From: Jiella soli
GTDB taxonomy: Bacteria; Pseudomonadota; Alphaproteobacteria; Rhizobiales; Rhizobiaceae
NCBI RefSeq assembly: GCF_020615385.1
Contig: NZ_JAJAVB010000039.1
Location: 180,130-244,129 of the forward strand
Length of the DNA: 64,000 bases
Reading direction: 5' to 3'
The notes under the pieces were generated by a model. It was not told the DNA's origin. It saw only the letters and a program-made list of their open reading frames with translations, and searched no databases. The translations under genes were made by a program, and so were the position numbers. Positions 1-8,426 of this stretch are shown here, one piece after another. Positions within the stretch are counted from its first letter, which is position 1. Each line of letters starts with the position of its first letter.

Positions 1-230
1 TTCAAATCGAGGACGATGCCGCGCTTGTTGCGGTTCATCATCAGATAGGCGGCGGATTCGCCGTTGATGTCCGGCGGCAGGAAACGGCGGGTGTCGTCGC
101 CCTCGGGCTTTTCCACCTTGACGACATCGGCGCCCATGTCGGCCAGCATCAGCCCGCAGACCGGCCCGGCCATGATATGGGCGAGCTCGACGACCTTCAT
201 GCCGGCAAGCGGACCTTTTCCCGCGGCCAT
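1..230 (-). CDS. CaiB/BaiF family CoA-transferase, N-terminal part (cut by window edge)
   Basis: Only the first 76 residues are in the window; the gene runs off the left edge. The visible start ([20 protein letters not shown], then [19 protein letters not shown] and [12 protein letters not shown]) is the typical N-terminal Rossmann-like half of family III CoA-transferases, which move CoA between carboxylic acids through an aspartyl-CoA thioester. The catalytic Asp lies beyond the edge and cannot be checked. The ATG at 230 follows the crotonase stop codon by one base, so it is the last visible gene of the TRAP operon and probably activates the imported acid or a breakdown product. The substrate is not predictable from this fragment. 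Confidence 0.85.
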   Translation of the reverse strand, partial: MAAGKGPLAGMKVVELAHIMAGPVCGLMLADMGADVVKVEKPEGDDTRRFLPPDINGESAAYLMMNRNKRGIVLDL

Positions 231-231
231 C

Positions 232-1014
232 TCAGCGCCCCTTCCATTGCGGCTTGCGCTTGCCGAGAAAGGCCTCCATGCCCTCCTTGAAGTCCTCGCT
301 CATATAGGCCTGGACGACGAGGTCGCGGTCGTTGGCCGCCGCGCCCTCGGTGCGCAGGCGCCGCAGCGCCTCCTTGGTCGTACGCAGCGTGATCGGCGCA
401 TGGCCCGCCAGCGTTTCGGCAAGCTCCTCCGCCCGCGCCATCAGCGCAGCATGGTCCGGCACGACTTCCGAGATCAGGCCGACGGATTTGGCCTCCTCGG
501 CCCCGACCAGCCGAGCGGTGAAGATCACCTCCTTGGTGCGGCCGGCCCCCATCAGGCCGGAGAGCCGCGAGAGATTGGCGATCGACAGGCAGTTGCCGAG
601 CGTGCGGGCGATCGGGAAGCCGAACCGGAGGTCGGCCGTCGCGATCCGGATGTCGCAGGCTGCCGCGATGCCCGCGCCGCCGCCCGTGCAGGCGCCGGAG
701 ATCGCGGCGATAATCGGCAGCGGGCAGGTTTCGACCGCGCCGAGGACGACGTCCATGCTGTGCTCGTAGTCGAGCGCGACCTTGTCGGTCGAAAAGCCGC
801 GGAACTGGGTCATGTCGGTGCCCGCCGCGAAGGCCTTCTCGCCCGCACCAGTCACGACGAGGCACTTCACCGACCCGTCCGTCGGAACGTTCCGGCAAAT
901 GTCGGCGAGGCGCTCGTACATGGCGAAGGTGAGCGCGTTGCGCGCCTGCGGCCGGTTCAGCGTGATCCAGCCGGTCGTGCCGCGCAGTTCGTAGAGAAGT
1001 TCATCGTTTGACAT
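232..1014 (-). CDS. Enoyl-CoA hydratase/isomerase (crotonase) family protein
   Basis: This 260-residue crotonase-fold protein contains the CoA-binding and oxyanion-hole segments ([11 protein letters not shown] near residue 62; [20 protein letters not shown] near 106). It should act on a CoA thioester in the cytoplasm. In hydratases the first catalytic Glu normally sits in a PE motif after the ADLRFG strand. Here the text reads [14 protein letters not shown], so that Glu is replaced, while the second Glu (GRTKEVIF) is kept. True hydration of a trans-2-enoyl-CoA is therefore uncertain; isomerase, lyase or hydrolase chemistry is possible. It starts 5 bases after the dctM stop and lies next to a CoA-transferase, suggesting the two genes act in sequence. 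Confidence 0.85.
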   Translation of the reverse strand: MSNDELLYELRGTTGWITLNRPQARNALTFAMYERLADICRNVPTDGSVKCLVVTGAGEKAFAAGTDMTQFRGFSTDKVALDYEHSMDVVLGAVETCPLPIIAAISGACTGGGAGIAAACDIRIATADLRFGFPIARTLGNCLSIANLSRLSGLMGAGRTKEVIFTARLVGAEEAKSVGLISEVVPDHAALMARAEELAETLAGHAPITLRTTKEALRRLRTEGAAANDRDLVVQAYMSEDFKEGMEAFLGKRKPQWKGR

Positions 1015-1019
1015 CGGTC

Positions 1020-2300
1020 TCACCTGTAGAACGCATCGACCAGGAACATCGGGATCGCCGGCACATAGGTGCACAGGAACAAGACGAAGAGGAGGACCGC
1101 CACGAAGGGCAGATTCCAGCGCGAGACGTCCCAGATGTTCGCCTTGGCGATCGAGCAGGCGGTGATCAGCACCGAGGCGACCGGCGGCGTCTGCTGACCG
1201 ATCGCGAGGTTTAGGGTCACCACCAGGCCGAAATGGACCGGGTCGATCCCCGCCTGGTTGATCAGCGGCACGATGATCGGCACGACCAGGATGATCGCCG
1301 CCGAGGAATGCAGGAAGAAGCCGATGACCAGGAAGAAGACGTTGAGGATAAGGAGGATCAGGTATTTGTTGGTCGTGAGGTCGAGGATCCCGGCGGCCAG
1401 TTCCTGCGGGACGCGGGCGGTCGTCAGATAGGATCCCATCAGGATCGAGGATGCAACGAGCAGCATGACCACGGCGGTCTGGATCCCGCCTTCGAGCATC
1501 GCTTCCTTCAGCTGGCCCCAGTCGACCTCCCGGTACCACAGGCCGACCAGGATCGCGGCGACGACGGCGAGCCCCGCACCTTCCGTCGCGGTGACGAAGC
1601 CGCCGAAGATGCCGCCGAGAATGATCAGCGGCAGGGCGAAGGCCGGGAGCGCATCGATGAAGGTGCGCCGCAGCTTGGCGGATTCGAAGGCGGCTTCCTT
1701 GGGGAAATTGTAGCGGCGGGCGAAGAAGTAGGCGACGCCCATCAGCCCGCCGGCGCCGATGAGGCCCGGCACGATGCCGGCGACGAAGAGCTGTTCGATC
1801 GAGGCGCCGGCCGAGACGCCATAGAGGATCATCGGGATGGACGGCGGAATGATGATCGCGAGCGAGGCCGCCGACGAGGTGACGGCAGCCGCGAAGGGCG
1901 CGGGATAGCCGCGCTTCTTCATGGACGGAATCAGAATCGAGCCGATCGCCGCGACGTCGGCAACGGCCGAGCCGGAGATCTCGGCGAAGAACAGGGACAC
2001 CCCGATCGTTACCATGGACAGGCCGCCGCGCACGAAACCGACGATCGCCGAGACGAAGGCGATCAGCCTCCGGGTGATGCCCGTGGCATTCATGATCGCG
2101 CCGGCGAGGACGAACATCGGGATCGCCGTAAGCGAGAAGGACTTTGCCCCGGCATACATGTCGAGCGCGATGGTGACGAGCGCCGAAAAGCCGTCGGTCA
2201 TGGCGATTGCGAGCACGGCGGAGAGCGCGAGAGCGATCGCGATCGGCATGTTGATGCAGACCATCGCGACGAGCGCGAGAAAGATCGATCCGAGAACCAT
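1020..2300 (-). CDS. dctM: TRAP transporter large permease subunit (DctM type)
   Basis: This 426-residue, very hydrophobic protein of the TRAP large-subunit family has about 12 predicted membrane segments. It forms the sodium-coupled translocation channel for a C4-like or other organic acid delivered by the periplasmic binding protein. Family-typical stretches are GAIMNATGITRRLIAF, IPPSIPMILYGVSAGASIEQLF and the C-terminal TPPVASVL. The chosen ATG (MVLGSIFLALVAM) shares its A with the dctQ stop in a TGATG arrangement, so the two are translationally coupled. The substrate is unknown; the neighbouring enzymes point to a hydroxy- or branched carboxylic acid. Confidence 0.93.
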   Translation of the reverse strand: MVLGSIFLALVAMVCINMPIAIALALSAVLAIAMTDGFSALVTIALDMYAGAKSFSLTAIPMFVLAGAIMNATGITRRLIAFVSAIVGFVRGGLSMVTIGVSLFFAEISGSAVADVAAIGSILIPSMKKRGYPAPFAAAVTSSAASLAIIIPPSIPMILYGVSAGASIEQLFVAGIVPGLIGAGGLMGVAYFFARRYNFPKEAAFESAKLRRTFIDALPAFALPLIILGGIFGGFVTATEGAGLAVVAAILVGLWYREVDWGQLKEAMLEGGIQTAVVMLLVASSILMGSYLTTARVPQELAAGILDLTTNKYLILLILNVFFLVIGFFLHSSAAIILVVPIIVPLINQAGIDPVHFGLVVTLNLAIGQQTPPVASVLITACSIAKANIWDVSRWNLPFVAVLLFVLFLCTYVPAIPMFLVDAFYR

Positions 2301-2821
2301 CAGACACGTTCCTCGCCGGGCGTCGCGCCATGCGCCATCACCGCATGCTCCACCGATCGTCCGGCCATGACGTCGCGCCAATAGTCCGGAAAGGAGAGGA
2401 TCTCCGCGATGATGAACAGGGCCGCCCCGATCGGGATGACCGATTGGGTGACGGAGACCGGGACCCAGGTGAGACTGACCAGCGTCTCGCCCGCCAGGAC
2501 CTGCAGCACCTCGTAGCCGGCCCAGGCCAGGAGCGCGAAAAAGAAGATCACCAGGATCTCCGAGACGATGACGGCGATGCCGCGCAAGGTGTGCGGCAGC
2601 GCCAGGAGCACGTCGTCGAAGCCGATATGGCTGCGCTTCAGCGCCGCCAGGGCCGAGCCGTAATAGGTGATCCAGGCGAGCAGCACCGAGGCCACCTCGT
2701 CATACCAGGACAGCGAGTGGCCGAGCTTGCGATAGACGACCGCCACGATCACGACGCTCGTCAGCGTGACCATGAGGGCAATGACCAGCCAGGTCAGGCA
2801 CTCGCCCAGAACTTTCGCCAT
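2300..2821 (-). CDS. dctQ: TRAP transporter small permease subunit (DctQ type)
   Basis: This small integral membrane subunit of about 173 residues has four predicted helices (LTWLVIALMVTLTSVVIVAV; YDEVASVLLAWITYYGSALA; a third around IAVIVSEILVIFFFALLAWA; the fourth after PVSVTQSVIPIGAAL). It carries the usual small-subunit features, including SHIGFDDVLLAL after helix 2. It partners DctM in the membrane. Start: ATG at 2821 gives MAKVLGE, but a GGAGG sits only 5 bases before a TTG at 2830 (adding three residues), so initiation at the TTG is at least as likely. Its stop overlaps the dctM start by one base. Confidence 0.88.
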   Translation of the reverse strand: MAKVLGECLTWLVIALMVTLTSVVIVAVVYRKLGHSLSWYDEVASVLLAWITYYGSALAALKRSHIGFDDVLLALPHTLRGIAVIVSEILVIFFFALLAWAGYEVLQVLAGETLVSLTWVPVSVTQSVIPIGAALFIIAEILSFPDYWRDVMAGRSVEHAVMAHGATPGEERV

Positions 2822-2927
2822 CAGGCGCAATGCGTCCTCCCATCGCCCCGACGGGCGCCGTCTTCGACACAATCGGAAAGGGGCCGGCCCGACATCGGCA
2901 TCGACATCCGCATCGGACCGGCATGGC

Positions 2928-2951
2928 CGCAAAGGGGTCTCCCCCTTTGCG
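2928..2951. terminator. Hairpin between dctP and dctQ
   Basis: A perfect 10-bp inverted repeat (CGCAAAGGGG at 2928-2937 and CCCCTTTGCG at 2942-2951) with a 4-base loop lies 12 bases after the dctP stop and about 110 bases before dctQ. No T-run follows. Such intergenic stems often protect the 3' end of the binding-protein message so that more binding protein than permease is made. That role here is inference. Confidence 0.55.
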
Positions 2952-2963
2952 CGTCGGAGATCA

Positions 2964-3935
2964 TCAGGTTCCCGAGGAAAGCGCCTGGATGTCGTCGATC
3001 AGCTTCTGGCCGCCGTCGACTTCCTTGCCGAACTGCTCGTAGATCGGCTTCGAGGCCTTGATGAAGGCGTCCTTGTCGGCGTCGTTGACGGTTACGCCAG
3101 CTTCCTTGATCTTGCCGACGAGATCGTCGTCCATCTGCGCCGAGGTCTTGTAGGCGAAGTCGCTCGCCTTCGTGGCGCAGTCCTGGACCGCCGTCTTGAC
3201 CTCGTCATCCCAGCCTTTCCACTGGCGGGCAGACGTCACGAGATAGGCCGGCGAATAGACATGGCCGGTCATCGACAGATATTTCTGCACTTCCTGGAAC
3301 TTGCCCGAATAGATCTGGGCGAGCGGGTTCTCTTGCCCGTCGATGACACCAGTCTTCAGCGCCGTGAAGACCTCGGAGAAGGACATCGGCGTCGGGTTGG
3401 CGCCGTAGCTCTGGAACATCTTCACCCGCCATTCGCCCTTCGGCGTCCTCAGCTTGATGCCTTCCAGATCGGCCGGCACATTGATCGGACGGACATTGTT
3501 GGTGACGTTGCGAAAGCCGTTCTCCCAGAAGCCGAGGATCTGGTAGCCCTTGGCGTCCGCGGCATCGACGAAGGTCGAGCGCATGTCGTCGCGCACCTTC
3601 CTCATGTGGTCGCGGCTCTTGATCAGATAGGGCATCTCGAACACGCCGAAGGTCGGCGCGACCGAGCTCATCACCGAGGACGGGATCGAGAAGGCGATCT
3701 GGCCGAGCTTCAGCTTCTGCAGCATCTCCTCGTCGGTGCCGAGCTGCGAAGAGCCGTAGGTCTCGACCTTGGCCTTGCCGGTGGCGGCGACGCATTCGGC
3801 GAAATGGTTGGCCGTCGCCTCGTAGAGCGAGCCGGGATCGCCGACATGGCCAAGTTTGAGCGTGGGCTCGGCCCTTGCCGCCGAGCCGAGAAGCGCCGCA
3901 GCCGCGACGCCGAGCATGAGCGTACGATAGTTCAT
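2964..3935 (-). CDS. dctP: TRAP transporter periplasmic substrate-binding protein (DctP type)
   Basis: This 323-residue DctP-family solute receptor starts with a Sec signal peptide (MNYRTLMLGVAAAALLGSAARA, cleaved before EPTLKLGH). The mature part shows the family pattern: GSSQLGTDEEMLQKLKLGQI, then GIKLRTPKGEWRVKMF, which contains the conserved Arg that binds the ligand carboxylate, and TGVIDGQENPLAQIYSGKF. ATG 3935 was chosen because GGAGG lies 6 bases upstream and it opens directly onto the signal peptide. It is the first transporter gene in the operon, after the aminotransferase, and should bind a carboxylate in the periplasm. Residues specific for a known ligand cannot be assigned by eye. 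Confidence 0.92.
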   Translation of the reverse strand: MNYRTLMLGVAAAALLGSAARAEPTLKLGHVGDPGSLYEATANHFAECVAATGKAKVETYGSSQLGTDEEMLQKLKLGQIAFSIPSSVMSSVAPTFGVFEMPYLIKSRDHMRKVRDDMRSTFVDAADAKGYQILGFWENGFRNVTNNVRPINVPADLEGIKLRTPKGEWRVKMFQSYGANPTPMSFSEVFTALKTGVIDGQENPLAQIYSGKFQEVQKYLSMTGHVYSPAYLVTSARQWKGWDDEVKTAVQDCATKASDFAYKTSAQMDDDLVGKIKEAGVTVNDADKDAFIKASKPIYEQFGKEVDGGQKLIDDIQALSSGT

Positions 3936-3961
3936 CTTTTCCTCCCGGTTTTGATGCTTTT

Positions 3962-3985
3962 CGGGGCGGCTCCTCTTCCGCCCCG
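3962..3985. other. Hairpin between aminotransferase gene and dctP
   Basis: A perfect 8-bp inverted repeat (CGGGGCGG at 3962-3969, CCGCCCCG at 3978-3985) with an 8-base loop lies in the 66-base gap between the aminotransferase stop and dctP. It has no T-run on the minus strand, so it is more likely a processing or stability stem than a terminator. Confidence 0.4.
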
Positions 3986-4001
3986 CAGTCTTCAACTCCT
4001 G

Positions 4002-5201
4002 CTATTCCGCCGCCTGACGCGCCTCGCTTCCCGACGCCGCCGCGGCCAGCACGGCCATGGCCGCATCGACACCGCCCTTTCGATGCGGGACCCCCGCCGC
4101 CTGAAGCCCCATCTCGACGCCCCCCAGCGTTCCGATCAGGGTGAGATCGTTGAAATCGCCGAGATGACCGATCCTGAAGACCTTGTCGGCGAGCTTGGCG
4201 AGTCCCGCGCCGAGTGACATGTCGAAGCGCGACAGGATCGTCTTGCGCAGCGCGTCGGCGCCCTTGCCGCCAGGCATCATCACTGCGGTGAGCACGCCGG
4301 AATGCTGGGCCGGGTCGGCGCAGAGGACTTCGAGCCCCCACGCCTCGACCGCGGCCCGCGTCGCCGCGCCATGGCGCCGATGGCGCGCGAATACCGCATC
4401 GAGCCCCTCCTCGTGGAGCATCTCGATCGCCGCCTCGAGGCCATAGAGAAGGTTGGTCGCCGGCGTGAACGGAAAGAAGCCGTTGGCGTTCATCTCCAGC
4501 ATCTCGTCCCAGGCCCAGTAGGACCGCGCGAGGCCAGCGGATTTCGAGGCCGCAATCGCCTTGTCCGAGACCGCGTTGAACGACAGGCCAGGCGGCAGCA
4601 TCAGCCCCTTCTGCGACCCGCCGACCGTGACGTCGACGCCCCAGGTGTCATGCCGGTAGTCGAGCGAGCCGAGCGAGGAGATGGTATCGACCATGAACAG
4701 CGCCGGATGCCGCGCAGCGTCGATCGCCTTGCGGACCTCGGCGACCGGCGACACGCAGCCGGTCGAGGTTTCGTTGTGGACGACGCAGACCGCCTTGATC
4801 CGATGGTCCGTATCGGCGGCAAGCCTCTCGCCGATCGCCGCGGGATCGGCGCCATGGCGCCAGTCACCCGGGAGGAATTCCGTCTTCAGTCCAACGCGTT
4901 CGGCAAGCTTCTTCCACAGGCTTGCGAACTGTCCGGTTTCGGACATCAGGACGAGATCGCCCGGCGACAGCGTGTTGACCAGCGCCGCTTCCCAGGCGCC
5001 CGTCCCCGAGGCCGGATAGATGATCACCGGGTTCGTCGTCTGAAAGATCGTCTTGATCCCGGCGAGGACACGCTTCGCCATCGCCTGGAATTCGGGTCCG
5101 CGATGGTCGATCGTCGGTCGGTCCATTGCCCTCAGAATGCGATCCGGCACGTTGGACGGACCGGGAATCTGCAGGAAATGCCTGCCGGGCTGATAGGTCA
5201 C
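4002..5201 (-). CDS. Class V aminotransferase, serine/alanine/aspartate-glyoxylate type
   Basis: This PLP enzyme of about 399 residues in the serine-glyoxylate/alanine-glyoxylate aminotransferase family starts with the hallmark GRHFLQIPGPSNVPDRI. The PLP-lysine is in VGGSQKGLMLPPG, and the PLP-ring Asp is in ALFMVDTISSLGSLD. It would transfer an amino group to glyoxylate, giving glycine. The same subfamily includes SgaA of serine-cycle methylotrophs and BhcA of the beta-hydroxyaspartate cycle, so the amino donor cannot be fixed. None of the other bhc genes is present here. I prefer the GTG at 5201 (GGGAG 9 bases upstream; MTYQPGRHF matches family starts) over ATG 5210. It heads the TRAP operon, divergent from the hydroxyacid dehydrogenase. 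Confidence 0.85.
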   Translation of the reverse strand: MTYQPGRHFLQIPGPSNVPDRILRAMDRPTIDHRGPEFQAMAKRVLAGIKTIFQTTNPVIIYPASGTGAWEAALVNTLSPGDLVLMSETGQFASLWKKLAERVGLKTEFLPGDWRHGADPAAIGERLAADTDHRIKAVCVVHNETSTGCVSPVAEVRKAIDAARHPALFMVDTISSLGSLDYRHDTWGVDVTVGGSQKGLMLPPGLSFNAVSDKAIAASKSAGLARSYWAWDEMLEMNANGFFPFTPATNLLYGLEAAIEMLHEEGLDAVFARHRRHGAATRAAVEAWGLEVLCADPAQHSGVLTAVMMPGGKGADALRKTILSRFDMSLGAGLAKLADKVFRIGHLGDFNDLTLIGTLGGVEMGLQAAGVPHRKGGVDAAMAVLAAAASGSEARQAAE

Positions 5202-5210
5202 GGATCTCAT

Positions 5211-5357
5211 CTCCCTCGGCCGCGGCGGCCGCCTTTGCGGCCGAACCGCCTGACGAACGCTTATCGCGACCGCCTCCCTTGCAATCCGATTGGATTATGA
5301 ATTCATTATTCGTGTCAAGACTCGAATATCGCGATCGCGTCGGGAGGGACCGCCAGA
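5211..5357. promoter_or_regulatory. Divergent promoter region of the TRAP/dehydrogenase island
   Basis: This 147-base gap separates two divergent transcription units and turns AT-rich at 5279-5335, unlike its surroundings. It contains the palindrome ATGAATTCAT at 5297-5306, a reasonable candidate half of an operator for the GntR regulator encoded downstream of the dehydrogenase. No confident -35/-10 pair could be assigned by eye. Confidence 0.45.
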
Positions 5358-8357
5358 ATGGCAGAGACGATCCGGCCGGGCCTCGCCCGCAGGCTCTCGG
5401 CATCGATTGCCGGCGACGCATATTTCAGCGCCTTCGATCGCGGCCGCTATGCGACGGATGCCTCGATCTACCAGATCATGCCGGCGGCCGTGGTGGTCGC
5501 AAGGACGGTGGAGGACGTCGCCGCCTCGCTCGACGCCGCGCGGGAAGAAGGGCTGCCGCTCACCATGCGCGGCGGCGGCTCCTCGCAATGCGGCCAGACG
5601 GTGAATTCCGGCCTCATCGTCGACACGTCGAAATATCTGAACCGGCTGCTCGAGCTCGACGTCGCGGGCCGGCGCGCGCTGGTCGAGCCGGGCATCGTGC
5701 TCGACGACCTCAACCGGCTTCTCAGACCGCACGGGTTGTGGTTCCCGGTCGACGTCTCGACCGCCTCGCGCGCGACGATCGGCGGCATGGCCGGCAACAA
5801 TTCCTGCGGCTCGCGCTCGCTGCGCTACGGGACGATGCGCGACAACGTCATCGCGATCGACGCGATCCTTTCGGACGGCACGAAAGGCCGTTTTGCGGCA
5901 CTCGACCAGTACGCATCGCAGGAGCCGCCCCGCGATCTCGTCGCCGCCCTTCTCTCCCTCGGCCGGCGCGAGGCGGAGGAAGTGGCGCGGCGCTTCCCGA
6001 AGGTGCAGCGGCGTGTCGGCGGCTACAATCTCGACGCCCTGACGCCGGGCGACGAACCGATCAATCTCGCCCATCTCCTGGTCGGTTCGGAGGGAACGCT
6101 CGGCATCTCCACCGCGATCGAGATCAGGCTGTCGCCGCTGCCGAAGGGCAAGAAGATCCTCGCCGCCTGCCATTTCCCGACCTTCCGGTCCGCGATGGAG
6201 GCCGCCAAGCATCTGGTCGCGCTGAAACCGACCTCGGTCGAGCTGGTCGATTCGACCATGATCGGGCTCGCCCGCAAGATCGACATGTTCGTGCCGACGC
6301 TCGACGCCTTCGTGCGGGGCGAGCCGGCAGCGCTGCTCCTCACCGAATTCGCCGACGAGCCGGAGGAAAACGAGGCGAGCCTTGCGGCGCTGGAAGACAC
6401 GATGAGCGACCTCGGCTACGGCTTCGGTCGCGGCGGCGTCCGCGAGGGCGGCGTCGTCGCCATCCGCGAAGCGAAGCTGCAGGGGGCGATCGCCGAGCTG
6501 CGCGCCGCCGGCCTCAACATCATGATGTCGATGAAGGAAGAGGGAAAGCCGGTCTCCTTCGTCGAGGATTGCGCCGTGCCCCTCGACCATCTTGCCGACT
6601 ACACCGACCGGCTCACGGCGATCTTCGAGCGCCACGGCACGCGCGGCACCTGGTACGCGCACGCCTCGGAGGGCTGTCTCCACGTTCGGCCGGTGCTCAA
6701 CGTCAAGCTGCAAAAAGACGTCGCCACCATGCGCGCGATCGCCGAGGAGGCCTTCGCCATGGTGCGCGAATACAAGGGCTCGCATTCCGGCGAGCATGGC
6801 GACGGGATCGTGCGCTCCGAATTCCACACGGCCATGTTCGGCGAGCGGATCGTCTCGGCCTTCAAGGAGGTGAAGACCGCTTTCGACCCGGCCGGCCTCC
6901 TCAATCCCGGCAAGATCGTCGATCCGCCGAAGATGGACGACCGCAGGCTCATGCGCTACCCGCCGGGCTATCGGGCGGACGATTTTGAGACCGTCTTCGA
7001 CTGGTCAGCCTGGCCGGGCGCATCGGGCGGGCTCCAGGGCGCGGCCGAGATGTGCAACAACAACGGCGCCTGCCGCAAATCCGCCGGCGCCGTGATGTGC
7101 CCGAGCTATCGCGTCACCCGCAACGAGCGCGACGTCACGCGCGGGCGGGCGAATACGCTGCGCCTGGCGCTGTCCGGGCAGTTGGGCCGCGACGCGCTCC
7201 TTTCGGACGAGATGGCCGAGACGCTGAAGCTCTGCGTCTCGTGCAAGGCGTGCCGGCGGGAATGCCCGACAGGTGTCGACATGGCGAAGATGAAGGCCGA
7301 GATCCTCTACCAGCGCGGCAAGGCGAAGGGCTTTTCGGCGAAGGACCGGCTGATCGCGAACCTGCCGCGCACGGCGCCGGTGGCAGCACGGGCCGGCGGC
7401 CTCCTGGGCCTGCGCAACAGGATCCCGGCGCTCGCCGCGCTGTCGGAGCGCACGCTCGGCTTTTCCAGGAAACGCACGCTCCCGGCCTTTCGCCGGGACT
7501 TCTTCCGGGACGAGGAAGGTGACAGGGCGGCCGCGAGGGGCGCGACCGATCAGGGCAGTGCGGCGCCTGCCCCGGCGCCGGCCAATAAGCCGGACGTAGT
7601 GCTCTTCGCCGACACGTTCGGCCGGTGGCTGGATCCGCAGACCCTGCGGGCCGCGATCGCTGTCCTGAGCGCCGGCGGATATCGTGTCGAGACCGCCCGG
7701 CCGGTGTCGGGAAGGAACCCGCTCTGCTGCGGCCGAACCTATATCGCCGGGGGCATGGCGGACCGCGCTAGGCAGGAGGCGGAGCGCACCATCGCCGCGC
7801 TGATCCCGCATGTGCGGGCCGGCAAGGCCGTGGTCGGGCTGGAGCCGTCCTGCCTCCTCACCCTGCGCGACGAGTTTCCGGCCCTCGTCCCGGGCAAGGA
7901 CGCCGACGCGCTTGCCGGCGCCGCGCTTCTCTTCGAAGAGTTCCTCGCCCGCGAGGCCAAGGCCGGACGCCTGTCCTTGCCGCTTAAGCCGATCGGCCGG
8001 AAAGCCTATCTCCACGGCCATTGCCACCAGAAGGCCTTCGGCGCGATGCCGGCGGTGGAGGCGGCGATGCGGCTGATCCCCGACATCGAGCTCGTCACGA
8101 TCGAAAGCTCGTGCTGTGGCATGGCCGGCGCCTTCGGCTACGATGCCGAGACGATCGACATCTCCCTGGCGATGGGCGAATTGTCGCTTCTGCCCGCGGT
8201 CCGGCAGGCGCCGGACGACGCCTTGATCGTTGCGGACGGCACGTCCTGCCGCCATCAGATCCATGACGGCGCTGGCCGCCGGGCTATACATGTCGCCGAG
8301 GCGCTGGCCGCCGCCCTCGCCTCGACCGACACGTCGGACCGGATCACCGGGCAATGA
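5358..8357 (+). CDS. FAD-linked 2-hydroxyacid dehydrogenase with fused Fe-S/CCG domain
   Basis: This 999-residue fusion has, in order: an FAD-binding PCMH domain (RGGGSSQCGQTVN near residue 75; TIGGMAGNNSCGSRSLRYG near 140), an FAD-oxidase C-terminal domain (SGEHGDGIVRSEF), two 4Fe-4S motifs (CNNNGACRKSAGAVMCP near 560 and CVSCKACRRECP near 625), and two CCG cysteine-rich modules (NPLCCGRTYIAGG and ESSCCGMAGAFGY). The architecture equals E. coli YdiJ (D-2-hydroxyglutarate dehydrogenase) and combines the roles of GlcD and GlcF. It should oxidise a D-2-hydroxyacid and pass electrons to the quinone pool. Its position opposite a glyoxylate aminotransferase makes glycolate or another 2-hydroxyacid a plausible substrate. 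The gntR gene follows closely. Confidence 0.9.
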   Translation: MAETIRPGLARRLSASIAGDAYFSAFDRGRYATDASIYQIMPAAVVVARTVEDVAASLDAAREEGLPLTMRGGGSSQCGQTVNSGLIVDTSKYLNRLLELDVAGRRALVEPGIVLDDLNRLLRPHGLWFPVDVSTASRATIGGMAGNNSCGSRSLRYGTMRDNVIAIDAILSDGTKGRFAALDQYASQEPPRDLVAALLSLGRREAEEVARRFPKVQRRVGGYNLDALTPGDEPINLAHLLVGSEGTLGISTAIEIRLSPLPKGKKILAACHFPTFRSAMEAAKHLVALKPTSVELVDSTMIGLARKIDMFVPTLDAFVRGEPAALLLTEFADEPEENEASLAALEDTMSDLGYGFGRGGVREGGVVAIREAKLQGAIAELRAAGLNIMMSMKEEGKPVSFVEDCAVPLDHLADYTDRLTAIFERHGTRGTWYAHASEGCLHVRPVLNVKLQKDVATMRAIAEEAFAMVREYKGSHSGEHGDGIVRSEFHTAMFGERIVSAFKEVKTAFDPAGLLNPGKIVDPPKMDDRRLMRYPPGYRADDFETVFDWSAWPGASGGLQGAAEMCNNNGACRKSAGAVMCPSYRVTRNERDVTRGRANTLRLALSGQLGRDALLSDEMAETLKLCVSCKACRRECPTGVDMAKMKAEILYQRGKAKGFSAKDRLIANLPRTAPVAARAGGLLGLRNRIPALAALSERTLGFSRKRTLPAFRRDFFRDEEGDRAAARGATDQGSAAPAPAPANKPDVVLFADTFGRWLDPQTLRAAIAVLSAGGYRVETARPVSGRNPLCCGRTYIAGGMADRARQEAERTIAALIPHVRAGKAVVGLEPSCLLTLRDEFPALVPGKDADALAGAALLFEEFLAREAKAGRLSLPLKPIGRKAYLHGHCHQKAFGAMPAVEAAMRLIPDIELVTIESSCCGMAGAFGYDAETIDISLAMGELSLLPAVRQAPDDALIVADGTSCRHQIHDGAGRRAIHVAEALAAALASTDTSDRITGQ

Positions 8358-8426
8358 TAGGGAGCCATCTTGGTAGTCCCGATGCAGCGGCAGTCACGGA
8401 ACGATGAGCGAGAGCAAGACCGTCCC

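Noticed and set aside
1233..2384. A long plus-strand frame opposite the dctM gene
   Set aside because: Composition is almost only Asp, Arg, Glu, Gly; this is the complement of a hydrophobic membrane protein.
4002..5201. A complete beta-hydroxyaspartate cycle (bhcABCD)
   Set aside because: Only a BhcA-like aminotransferase is present; no dehydratase, aldolase or iminosuccinate reductase genes are adjacent.
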